The notes under the pieces were generated by a model, which saw only the letters and a list, made by a program, of their open reading frames with translations, was not told where the DNA came from and did no database searches. From Candidatus Atribacteria bacterium 1244-E10-H5-B2 (GTDB taxonomy: Bacteria; Atribacterota; JS1; SB-45; 34-128): a stretch of 8,889 bases of DNA. The position numbers and the translations under genes were made by a program. Below, in pieces: positions 1-6,256 of the stretch (within the stretch, counting starts at the first letter, position 1; every line of letters begins with the position of its first letter). The stretch lies in assembly GCA_003575245.1 (NCBI GenBank), contig NMQN01000849.1:1-8889 (forward strand), in the 5' to 3' direction.

Positions 1-948
1 GAAATTTCCCCAGACATTATATTTTTTGGGCATTAAAAGAGGAATGGTTCGAAAATTCATTAATCCGTAACCATAATCAATGCCTATGGAAAATTTCGCC
101 CAATCTTTCATTTTCTCAAAAGTATCTTCTCCAATAATCTCATGTTTCACTAATGCTTTCATGAATTTCAGTAAATCTTCGGATGTAGTCACAATTCCAC
201 CACCAGCATAATCAATACTGAGGCTGCGGTATTGGGTTACATCGGTATTGCCGGAATATAAATCTGCCACGGGGTACTCATTTTTTACTATTGATTCAGA
301 ATAATGAGCCAAATATGAGTGATTCATCTGAAGAGGCTGAAAAATGTAATGCCGAAGTGCTTCATGAAACGGTGTTGAGGATATTTGCTCAATAATTAAT
401 CCTAAAATATGATAACCGGTATCTGAATAATGAAACCCCTTTCCGGGTGGGAAATGTGATTTCAAATGCTCTTTAGACCATTGGATCGTTTCCTGGGGTG
501 TCCAGAAACGGGATGGTTCATCAAAAATTATATCAATCATCGATTTACCCTGTTTTGGTTTATCATCGAAATAGTCATGCAAACCTGAGGTATGATTCAA
601 TAAATGTTTTACTTTTATATTGCTGGTATAATCCTTCCCCTGGTAAATATGTAAGTTGTGCAATAGATTATTTTCTAAAAACTGGGTGATTGTATCTTCG
701 TAAGATATCATTCCCTTTTCAACCAAAATGCCCATAAGAACAGAGGTAAACAATTTACCAATACTGGCAATAAAATAAGGTTGCTGTGCATTGGCAGGCC
801 TACTGCCGGTTGAGCCTTCTGCTATATTCAGTTGAATGCCAAGCTTTTCCGAATGGATTAACAAATATGCATTGTGTATTTTTCGGTCTTTCTGTACTAT
901 TTTAGTAAAATGTTCCGAAATTAATGATTGAACTTTTTCTTTCTTCAT
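1..948 (-). CDS. Serine hydrolase, class C beta-lactamase/PBP-like (3' end beyond window)
   Basis: An open frame of 316 codons runs from ATG at 948 to the left edge without a stop, so the C-terminus is missing. It belongs to the serine beta-lactamase/D-alanyl-D-alanine carboxypeptidase-like hydrolase superfamily. The nucleophile motif SxxK is S62-I-G-K65, in the context FIASIGKLFTS. The second motif YxN appears as Y174-S-D176 (FHYSDTGYHILG), a variant I know from esterase/peptidase members. The family landmarks LLNHTSGL (116-123) and YAGGGIVTTSEDLLKF (247-262) are also present. The third motif (H/KxG) should lie just past the edge, after NVWGNF. The start is supported by GAGGAG at 959-964, 10 nt upstream. 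No signal peptide or membrane segment is visible at the N-terminus, suggesting a cytoplasmic esterase or peptidase rather than a cell-wall enzyme or true antibiotic-resistance beta-lactamase. Substrate is unknown. It lies 64 bp after the small membrane protein gene and may share its transcript. Confidence 0.9.
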   Translation of the reverse strand, partial: MKKEKVQSLISEHFTKIVQKDRKIHNAYLLIHSEKLGIQLNIAEGSTGSRPANAQQPYFIASIGKLFTSVLMGILVEKGMISYEDTITQFLENNLLHNLHIYQGKDYTSNIKVKHLLNHTSGLHDYFDDKPKQGKSMIDIIFDEPSRFWTPQETIQWSKEHLKSHFPPGKGFHYSDTGYHILGLIIEQISSTPFHEALRHYIFQPLQMNHSYLAHYSESIVKNEYPVADLYSGNTDVTQYRSLSIDYAGGGIVTTSEDLLKFMKALVKHEIIGEDTFEKMKDWAKFSIGIDYGYGLMNFRTIPLLMPKKYNVWGNF

Positions 949-1012
949 TTACTTACCACTCCTCTTGTAAAGTCTCTTTAGCTATTACTAAATAATATGC
1001 TTTTGGTTTTCC

Positions 1013-1357
1013 TTATCTGGGTCTGACCAGCCCTCCCAGAGCTCCACCGACTAATCCTAATAAACCGAAATAAAGGGTAGATATAAAAATTCCTCCTCCC
1101 AATATTGTTCCAACCGTTCCACCTAATACCCCTCCAAATAATCCACCAGAAAAAGTGCCTACCAAACCACCTAAACCAGGGAGGATAAGTAATGCCAATA
1201 TTCCTCCGAAACTCCCGCTTAAAAAACCAGCTAATGCCCCCTTTCCTGCTCCTCTAACAATCAATCCGGCGATAAAACCAGCAAGAGGTGGACCGAATAA
1301 AGGAATAAAACCCAGAAAAGACATAGCTATAATTCCCACTAATACTCCCCAAAACAT
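1013..1357 (-). CDS. Small glycine-rich integral membrane protein (DUF5518-like, unassigned)
   Basis: This encodes 114 residues, about 33 of them glycine, almost entirely hydrophobic. I read it as a compact multi-helix membrane protein with likely segments near residues 3-21, 22-34, 41-59, 61-80 and 83-110. Charges are confined to a short loop (R35, K39) and the end (R112, R114), suggesting that these parts face the cytoplasm. Many GxxxG and GG pairs (for example GGLFGGVLGG at 71-80) imply tight helix packing. The loop region GPPLAGFIAGLIVRGAGKGALAG has the look of DUF5518-type proteins, but that is pattern memory, not a search result. The start at 1357 is chosen because AAGGAGG (1363-1369) lies 5 nt upstream. 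The frame stays open to 1540, but those 61 extra residues cross a palindromic repeat and are not membrane-like. Function is unknown; it precedes the serine hydrolase gene. Confidence 0.75.
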   Translation of the reverse strand: MFWGVLVGIIAMSFLGFIPLFGPPLAGFIAGLIVRGAGKGALAGFLSGSFGGILALLILPGLGGLVGTFSGGLFGGVLGGTVGTILGGGIFISTLYFGLLGLVGGALGGLVRPR

Positions 1358-1494
1358 ATTGACCTCCTTTTTTATTTCTCCTCTCGAAGAAAGCTTTCTA
1401 TTTTCTATTTTTAATACTAATACGACAAAGGTTTTAAAAATCCTTCTTTTTAAAAGAAAAAGTTTCTGGTTTTTGGAGGGAGGGGGAAAGATAG

Positions 1495-1541
1495 ATTGCC
1501 ACGGGGAGCACTCAATTGATATTGAGTGCTCCCCTCGCAAT
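1495..1541. repeat. Palindromic interspersed repeat (REP/MITE-like hairpin)
   Basis: Perfect 14-bp arms GGGGAGCACTCAAT (1503-1516) and ATTGAGTGCTCCCC (1521-1534) flank a 4-nt loop. An outer pair, ATTGC (1495-1499) with GCAAT (1537-1541), extends the stem after a short asymmetric bulge (CAC against TC). On the minus strand the ends read TGTCATTGCGAGG and GTGGCAATCT. I recognise these from memory as the ends of a short palindromic repeat scattered between genes in many bacterial genomes. The unit is non-coding; it could be folded by RNA or moved by a REP-associated transposase elsewhere in the genome. Confidence 0.7.
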
Positions 1542-1699
1542 GACAGAGGGATTAAAACTAATAATATTTACTTACAAATGGGGGAAATGTGTAAAGCCTG
1601 TGGGAAAATACTTTCTTGAAAGTCTTGTATAACAAGGATTTATAAAAGAAAATAAGACAAAGTACCATCCCCTGTCATAAATGAATATCGTTTTCAAGC

Positions 1700-1734
1700 A
1701 ATAAATTACCCCACTAAAAGCGGGGTAATTTATT
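1700..1734 (-). terminator. Intrinsic terminator-like hairpin after the NADH oxidase gene
   Basis: Thirteen-base-pair perfect arms (1700-1712 and 1722-1734) enclose a 9-nt loop. The stem has CCCC/GGGG next to the loop and an AT-rich base. It starts 19 bp after the stop codon of the flavoenzyme gene, the right place for a terminator. On the minus strand the U-rich part (AATTTATT) belongs to the 3' arm itself and no long T run follows, so termination may be incomplete. In the plus direction the hairpin is followed by TATTATATTTAAAT. Confidence 0.6.
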
Positions 1735-1752
1735 ATATTTAAATAACTAAAT

Positions 1753-3111
1753 CTACTTTTGTGCTAATTTAATTTTCTTTGCTACAACTTCAGCACATTT
1801 AATAAAAGGATAAGCAGTCGGTGGAGCAGTAAGCAACGGATGAGTACCTATTTGTGCAGTCAAAATGGAGCTTACAGTCATTTTATTTTGGATTGCTAAC
1901 CCAATTATATTAATTAGCTCTCCTGTACTTTTACTACTAATAACTTTACCACCGAGAATTATGCCCGAATCTCGGGCAACAATTAATTTTACCATTTGTT
2001 TATGAGTATGTGCAAGAGTTCCTGGATGCTTATCGATTCCATCAAAAGTCCCGATAACCACATCGCACCCTTCTTTTTTAGCCATTGATTCAGTTAATCC
2101 TGCTGCACCAAAGGCTGTTTCCCCTATTGCTGTGGAGAAAATAGCAATAGTTCCCTCAAAGGTTTTTACAGAACGGAGTTTATATAAATTCATACCAGCT
2201 ATTCTTGCTTCTGCACAGGCAGTAGATGCCAACATAACTGCACTTGGTTTTCCTGTAACGAAATCCTTTTTTTCTGCACAATCTCCTACTGCAAATATAT
2301 CCGAATTTTCCGTTCTCATATACCCATCTACTTTAATATATTTTCCTTCACTTACCTTAAACCCTGACTTCTGAGCTAATCCTGTATTAGGACGATAACC
2401 CATTGTTAAAATAACTACCTCTGCTTCAATTTTTTCTCCATTTTCTAATAATACTTCTGTAACTTTTTTATTGCCTATTATCTCCTTGACGCCTTCGCCA
2501 CTTTTTATTTTTACTCCTCTTGTTTTAAGAGCCTCTTCGGCCTGAACAGCTATTTTTTCATCGAAAATTAAACCTAATATATGAGGTAATATTTCTACAA
2601 GTGTTACTTCCTTCCCTAATTTATTAAGTTCATCTGACATCTCAACTCCGATGAATCCTGCACCGATAACCACTATCTTTTTGCAATCTTTGATTTTTTG
2701 GAAAACTTTATCAAGGTGTATTTTGTCTTTGCTTATAGTAAAAACATTTTCCAAATTTGTTCCTTTAAGCCAATTAGGTATGATAGGAATTGAACCTGTT
2801 GCAAGTATAAGTTTTTCAAAACTAATCTCTGTCCCTTTGGCAGTACTACAAACCTTTTTATTTTGGTCTATAGATATTACCTCATCGACTTCAATTTTTA
2901 TACCCTTATTAGTTAAAACAGCATCTGGTACAATATTTTTATCTGAGCTTCCTAATGAACCAAAAATATAAGGAATCCCACAAGGAACCATAACTTTTTC
3001 TTCTTTTCTTATAACCAAAAACTCTTTTTTCGGATAATTAGATTTTCCAGTTAATGCTGTAACAATGCCTGCTGCACTTCCTCCGATTATTAATACATCT
3101 GTTTTTTCCAT
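1753..3111 (-). CDS. FAD-dependent NADH oxidase / CoA-disulfide reductase family protein
   Basis: This 452-residue protein is full length for the pyridine nucleotide-disulfide oxidoreductase family with a single active-site cysteine (NADH oxidase, CoA-disulfide reductase, NAD(P)H sulfur reductase). The FAD-binding GGSAAG is at 10-15. The redox cysteine is C44 in MVPCGIPY, the place expected for the CoA-disulfide reductase group. ATGSIP is at 104-109, the NAD(P)H-binding Rossmann motif GAGFIGVE at 150-157, and the second FAD motif DIFAVGDCAE at 271-280. The C-terminal dimerisation domain ends in the typical HPLLTAPPTAYPFIKCAE stretch (424-441). No rhodanese domain follows. It is predicted to be cytosolic, using NADH or NADPH to reduce oxygen, CoA disulfide or polysulfide; the sequence does not decide which. 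AAGGAGG (3122-3128) lies 10 nt before the ATG. It has its own promoter and a terminator-like hairpin, so it is probably monocistronic. A dodecin gene lies 195 bp upstream. Confidence 0.92.
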   Translation of the reverse strand: MEKTDVLIIGGSAAGIVTALTGKSNYPKKEFLVIRKEEKVMVPCGIPYIFGSLGSSDKNIVPDAVLTNKGIKIEVDEVISIDQNKKVCSTAKGTEISFEKLILATGSIPIIPNWLKGTNLENVFTISKDKIHLDKVFQKIKDCKKIVVIGAGFIGVEMSDELNKLGKEVTLVEILPHILGLIFDEKIAVQAEEALKTRGVKIKSGEGVKEIIGNKKVTEVLLENGEKIEAEVVILTMGYRPNTGLAQKSGFKVSEGKYIKVDGYMRTENSDIFAVGDCAEKKDFVTGKPSAVMLASTACAEARIAGMNLYKLRSVKTFEGTIAIFSTAIGETAFGAAGLTESMAKKEGCDVVIGTFDGIDKHPGTLAHTHKQMVKLIVARDSGIILGGKVISSKSTGELINIIGLAIQNKMTVSSILTAQIGTHPLLTAPPTAYPFIKCAEVVAKKIKLAQK

Positions 3112-3149
3112 ACAATTGTTACCTCCTTAAATTTTGTTACTAACTGGAA

Positions 3150-3178
3150 ATAGTAGCATAATTTTATGCAATGGTCAA
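3150..3178 (-). promoter_or_regulatory. Sigma-70-type promoter for the NADH oxidase gene
   Basis: On the minus strand, TTGACC (3173-3178) and TACTAT (3150-3155) are separated by exactly 17 nt. Each box matches the consensus in five or four of six positions. Transcription would start near 3143, leaving a leader of about 30 nt that contains the AAGGAGG ribosome binding site. Confidence 0.7.
3156..3169. promoter_or_regulatory. Inverted repeat within the promoter spacer, possible operator
   Basis: GCATAA-TT-TTATGC is a perfect 6-bp inverted repeat occupying most of the 17-nt spacer between the -35 and -10 boxes. A protein bound here would block RNA polymerase. No regulator gene is visible nearby, so the operator role is inference. 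Confidence 0.35.
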
Positions 3179-3180
3179 TC

Positions 3181-3200
3181 AATTTAAATCAATTTAAATC
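3181..3200. repeat. Two tandem 10-bp AT-rich units next to the -35 box
   Basis: The unit AATTTAAATC occurs twice in perfect tandem (3181-3190 and 3191-3200). Each holds the palindrome ATTTAAAT, so the palindromes recur at one helical turn. They lie directly upstream of the -35 box (3173-3178) of the NADH oxidase promoter, where an UP element or activator site would be expected. Confidence 0.55.
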
Positions 3201-3224
3201 TTGTTGTCTGTGTCAACTCTTTTT

Positions 3225-3255
3225 ATTAATATTAATTATTGAGTTAATATTTAAT
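3225..3255. repeat. AT-only imperfect inverted repeat
   Basis: ATTAATATTAA (3225-3235) pairs with TTAATATTTAAT (3244-3255) with one bulged base and an 8-nt loop. It lies about 50 bp downstream of the dodecin stop codon. It has no G+C and no T run follows on the minus strand, so it is a poor terminator candidate and may simply reflect base composition. Confidence 0.25.
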
Positions 3256-3306
3256 CATAAATCTTGAGAGTTGGTATATTTTTTTAATAATATTTATTAA
3301 TGATTT

Positions 3307-3513
3307 CTACTTTTTATATTTAAATGAAATATCTAATTTTGTCCTAAAAGTTAGGCTGCCATCTTTCTCTACTTTAATATCAAGCTTATTTACTTCGGCT
3401 ATCCTAATTTCCTCAATCGATTTAGAAGCAGTCTCTAATGCAACTTTTGCTGCGTCCTCCCATGACTTTTCACTGGTACCTACAATTTCGACAATTTTGT
3501 ATACACTTCCCAT
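3307..3513 (-). CDS. Dodecin family flavin-binding protein
   Basis: This 68-residue protein matches dodecin in length and layout: a first strand VYKIVEIVGTS (4-14), one helix SWEDAAKVALETASKS (17-32), then two strands, IRIAEVNKLDIKV (36-48) and LTFRTKLDISFKY (54-66). Dodecins assemble as hollow dodecamers that bind riboflavin, FMN or lumichrome (CoA in some bacteria), buffering free flavin in the cytosol. The flavin-stacking tryptophan of characterised dodecins (motif LRWFEV) corresponds here to Ile38 in IRIAEV, so ligand binding may differ. The start is supported by AGGAGGT (3519-3525), 5 nt before the ATG. The flavoenzyme gene downstream fits a flavin link, but has its own promoter. The spacer to the HD-GYP stop is 137 bp and shows neither a clear promoter nor a terminator, so read-through from the sensor gene is possible. 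Confidence 0.9.
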   Translation of the reverse strand: MGSVYKIVEIVGTSEKSWEDAAKVALETASKSIEEIRIAEVNKLDIKVEKDGSLTFRTKLDISFKYKK

Positions 3514-3650
3514 TTTGCACCTCCTACTAAATATTAATTTTTATTCACTTTATCGAATATTTAAACAACGATTAATCTTGCTTATCTGTATCAATATAAA
3601 AATACATTAGATAAAGAAAGACAAAAAATCCGTAAAGTTTTCTACTTCGT

Positions 3651-5963
3651 TTATTCAAATTTAAATTCTTTCTCTTTAAATAATTTCAGGCAAGCATCTA
3701 CTACTTCCGGGTCATAGAGGGTACCTTTGTTTTGGGAGATTTCTTCCAAGGCTTTATCTGTGCCTAATGCCGGCCGATAAGGACGGTGAGAGGACATCGC
3801 TTCTACTACATCAGTTACTCCTATAATGCGGGCTTCAAGTAGAATCTTATCAGCCCTTAACCCGTTAGGATAACCTGAACCATTTAATCTTTCATGATGC
3901 TGAAGAACAATTTGAGCTATAGGATAGGAAAAATCTATGGATTTTAGAATATCATGTCCTATTTGAGAATGCCCTTTTATTAAACTGAATTCTATATCAG
4001 TTAACTTGGTGGGTTTACTCAAGATTTCAGCAGGTAAAGCGATCTTTCCTATATCATGGATTAAAGAGGCTATTCTTATTCCCTCAATCTTATCTTTAGG
4101 AAGTTTCATCTCTTGGGCAATACGGATGGCTAATTGGCAGACCCTATGCTGGTGGCCGGAGGTGTAGGGGTCTTTGGCCTCTATTATCCTGGACATGGTG
4201 TCAATAGTTGCATCCATGGTTTTTTTGAGTCTTTCTTCTGCCTGCCTGCGCTCGGTGATGTCGCGAACAAATTCAACTACACCTGTAATTTTACCCGAAT
4301 TAGAGTCTTTTATCGGAAAACTATAAAGTTCAATCCACTCTACAGGAGAGCCCGGAAGTCCCGGTACAACATTCCATTCTGTTTTGCCGGATTCCAAACA
4401 ACGAAGGGACGGGCAGGGGTCACACGGCTTATCCGCATTATGATAGACTTCATAGCACTTTTTCCCTTCCAAAGGAAGGTTTTCTTTATACCATTTATTC
4501 ATTATTCCATTGACATGGCTGACAGTCAGATCAGGATTAAGTACGCTGACACCATCCTGAACACTTTCAAATATACTATTTAGAAATTGTTCATTTTTTT
4601 TCAAATCTTCTTCTGCCTGCTTGCGCTCGGTGATATCATCATAAACTGCAACAATCTCACCAGAGGACAGTTTATAGACGTGGTTCTCTCTCCAACCAGT
4701 AATCCTTTGGTCTTGGTAAAAGGAGATAGGATAGTGTTGGGGCTTCCCGGTTTTGTATACTTCTTGAAAGGCTTTGAAAAGGCCAAAATCTTTTACTCCG
4801 GGGAATACCTTAAGGACACTTTTTCCAAGGATATCCTCTTTTTTTACTTTTTCAATCTTCTCTGCAGCTCGGTTAAAGTCTTTAATCATAAAATCTCTAC
4901 CATTGTCTTTAGCTTCATATATTGTTACCCCACTACTCATATGTTTAAACAGTTCTCTGAATCTGTTTTCTCTCTCCTGTATAGCTTGTTCTGCTTGTTT
5001 GCGTTCAGTTATTTCTTTTCGAACCTCTTCAAATAATCGAGCATTCTCCAAAGCCATAACAGCTGCATTGGCTAAAGGTTGTAATTTTTTAATATCATCT
5101 TTAACAAATTTACCGGGAGTATCACTATCTAAATTCAATAATCCTATAACTTTGTTACCTAAACAGACGGGCATAGACAAACGTGATCTTATCCAGCCGG
5201 TTTCCTTAAAAATAATCCAGTGAGGATCCTGATGGGTATCGGGAATTAATAAAGGTTTTGTTGATTTAATCACTTTTTTATCCAGAGAAAGTTTAGCTAC
5301 TGGAGAGGTAAAACTATTTACAAATTTTTCACTGCCATATTTATCATATCCCACTGAGTGAGCATTAAATAATCTTCCTTTTTTGATAAGGACAATATTA
5401 CAGGCAGAATAAGGGACAAGACGTTTTACCTGTCTAAGTACTTCCTCTAATACATCCGAGAGGCTGAGTTTTGAGGTAAGAATAAGAGCAACTTTGGCTA
5501 ATGTCACTGCCTTTAAATGTTGCTCCCGTTCCTTTTTCAGTAAAGATTTTCGTTTTTTTTCAGCACTCTTACGTTGGGTGATATCACGGATATAAGCTAT
5601 AAGTCTGGGTTTTTCCCCAATATTGATTAACTTAGTTGCAATTTCCGTAGGGAAAATAGCACCGTCTTTCTTTTTACTTATACGTGATACGAATTTACCA
5701 TGAGTTGTTTCTTTTTCGGTAATAATTTTAGGTAGCGTCTTAATAAAATCTTTAGGAACTAAGTCGCTAATAGTTAAACTGACTATTTCTTCTTTGGTGT
5801 AGCCGAACATTTTTGCTCCAGCAGCATTACATTCAAGTATGCGGCCTTCTACTGTCTCTAAAAAAACAGCATCGGTAGCCATTTCTACCTGAATTCTATA
5901 TTTTTCTTCCGATTCTGCTAATTCGGCAGTGAGTTGTTCTTTGGTCTTTTTCGTATCTTTCAT
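3651..5963 (-). CDS. PAS-GAF-PAS-PAS-HD-GYP sensor, predicted cyclic-di-GMP phosphodiesterase
   Basis: This encodes 770 residues with no membrane segment or signal peptide, so a cytosolic sensor. Domains in order: PAS (about 20-130, ending YIRDITQRK), GAF (165-308), PAS (330-447, ending DDITERKQAE), PAS (455-572, ending RDITERRQAE) and HD-GYP (585-765). The output domain keeps the HD pair H636-D637 in IHDIGK, GHSQIG (664-669), H689-H690-E in QHHERLNGSGYP and the GYP triplet at 697-699. It is therefore expected to hydrolyse cyclic-di-GMP with a bound di-metal centre. The third PAS carries a cysteine cluster (C503, C514, C517, C522) that could bind metal or sense redox. The start at ATG 5963 is preferred: GGAGAG (5973-5978) lies 9 nt upstream. 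A TTG at 5999 would add 12 residues but has no ribosome binding site. No GGDEF or response-regulator partner is in the window. The ligands are unknown. Confidence 0.92.
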   Translation of the reverse strand: MKDTKKTKEQLTAELAESEEKYRIQVEMATDAVFLETVEGRILECNAAGAKMFGYTKEEIVSLTISDLVPKDFIKTLPKIITEKETTHGKFVSRISKKKDGAIFPTEIATKLINIGEKPRLIAYIRDITQRKSAEKKRKSLLKKEREQHLKAVTLAKVALILTSKLSLSDVLEEVLRQVKRLVPYSACNIVLIKKGRLFNAHSVGYDKYGSEKFVNSFTSPVAKLSLDKKVIKSTKPLLIPDTHQDPHWIIFKETGWIRSRLSMPVCLGNKVIGLLNLDSDTPGKFVKDDIKKLQPLANAAVMALENARLFEEVRKEITERKQAEQAIQERENRFRELFKHMSSGVTIYEAKDNGRDFMIKDFNRAAEKIEKVKKEDILGKSVLKVFPGVKDFGLFKAFQEVYKTGKPQHYPISFYQDQRITGWRENHVYKLSSGEIVAVYDDITERKQAEEDLKKNEQFLNSIFESVQDGVSVLNPDLTVSHVNGIMNKWYKENLPLEGKKCYEVYHNADKPCDPCPSLRCLESGKTEWNVVPGLPGSPVEWIELYSFPIKDSNSGKITGVVEFVRDITERRQAEERLKKTMDATIDTMSRIIEAKDPYTSGHQHRVCQLAIRIAQEMKLPKDKIEGIRIASLIHDIGKIALPAEILSKPTKLTDIEFSLIKGHSQIGHDILKSIDFSYPIAQIVLQHHERLNGSGYPNGLRADKILLEARIIGVTDVVEAMSSHRPYRPALGTDKALEEISQNKGTLYDPEVVDACLKLFKEKEFKFE

Positions 5964-6043
5964 TTTTTTTAGCTCTCCAAAAATAAAGAAATTGTACAAA
6001 GCATTATCTATTAAGTAGCGGCGGTAAATTTTGTTACATATAT

Positions 6044-6049
6044 ATTATA
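6044..6049 (-). promoter_or_regulatory. Possible -10 box for the HD-GYP gene
   Basis: A perfect TATAAT on the minus strand (within GTATAATATATATG) lies about 80 nt before the start codon. No good -35 hexamer is found at 16-18 nt; TTGAAA is present but only 9 nt away from TATAAT. The surrounding AT-rich run makes chance matches likely. Confidence 0.3.
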
Positions 6050-6097
6050 CGATAAAGATTTCAAAAAGACCTCTTTTTTTAAAAAATAGTTTTACAA

Positions 6098-6159
6098 GAT
6101 GTGAGTTGCAAGATTATTCAATTGACCAATTCACCGATTAAAAATGCGAGGTGCGAGAT
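6098..6159. repeat. Imperfect direct repeat of a 17-bp unit
   Basis: GATGTGAGTTGCAAGAT (6098-6114) and AATGCGAGGTGCGAGAT (6143-6159) match at 13 of 17 positions. Between them lies AATTGACC-AATTCACC-type sequence, itself a weak tandem of related words. This looks like degraded intergenic repeat material rather than coding sequence. Confidence 0.45.
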
Positions 6160-6174
6160 AAATTAGTCGATAGC

Positions 6175-6250
6175 ATTAAAAACAAAACAAGAAATACGAA
6201 ATAAAGAAAGATAATGAAAGATTAAATAAAGGGGAAGAGGAAAGATGGAT
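6175..6250 (-). terminator. Pyrimidine-rich, G-poor tract; possible Rho-dependent termination region
   Basis: Read on the minus strand, the roughly 75 nt directly downstream of the ATPase stop codon are almost pure T and C with A: I count about 3 G against about 16 C. G-poor, C-containing unstructured RNA just after a stop codon is what Rho uses, and I see no intrinsic hairpin with a T run there. This is inference from composition only. Confidence 0.3.
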
Positions 6251-6256
6251 TCCCGC
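6239..6256. repeat. Half-palindrome resembling a truncated interspersed repeat
   Basis: GGAAAGATGGATTCCCGC matches in style the leading flank of the palindromic repeat at 1495-1541 (GGAAAGATAGATTGCC at 1485-1500). It also matches, from memory, one arm of a common interspersed repeat that continues with a complementary GCGGGAAT arm. Here the second arm is missing and the ATPase stop codon begins immediately (6257-6259). Confidence 0.4.

Larger units (their letters stand above)
1358..1752. other. 395-bp non-coding gap with a repeat and a terminator-like hairpin
   Basis: No convincing gene lies here. From right to left it holds a terminator-like hairpin (1700-1734), about 150 bp of AT-rich sequence in which I see nothing specific, a palindromic interspersed repeat (1495-1541) with a G-rich flank on the plus strand (1474-1490), and the leader of the small membrane protein gene with its strong ribosome binding site. 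I see no clean sigma-70 promoter for that gene; a weak candidate beginning TTGTCG on the minus strand lacks a good -10 box. Confidence 0.6.

Noticed and set aside
498..689. Plus-strand 63-residue frame
   Set aside because: It is antisense to the conserved serine hydrolase frame and resembles nothing.
1013..1540. Longer 175-residue version of the small membrane protein
   Set aside because: The extra 61 N-terminal residues read through the palindromic repeat and a low-complexity leader. The internal ATG at 1357 has a strong AAGGAGG site 5 nt away.
1155..1619. Plus-strand frame ending in a CKAC motif
   Set aside because: Its first half is the antisense of the glycine-rich membrane gene (hence the proline and lysine excess), and the single CxxC near the end has no partner. 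No ribosome binding site was seen.
3181..3200. CRISPR-like array
   Set aside because: There are only two 10-bp units without spacers; no array of repeats and spacers exists anywhere in the window.
3526..3640. Promoter for the dodecin gene
   Set aside because: Candidates such as TTGTTT with AATAAA or TTGATA with TAATCG have poor boxes or wrong spacing in very AT-rich DNA.
5964..5999. TTG start giving 12 extra residues to the HD-GYP protein
   Set aside because: It has no ribosome binding site, whereas GGAGAG sits correctly for the ATG at 5963.
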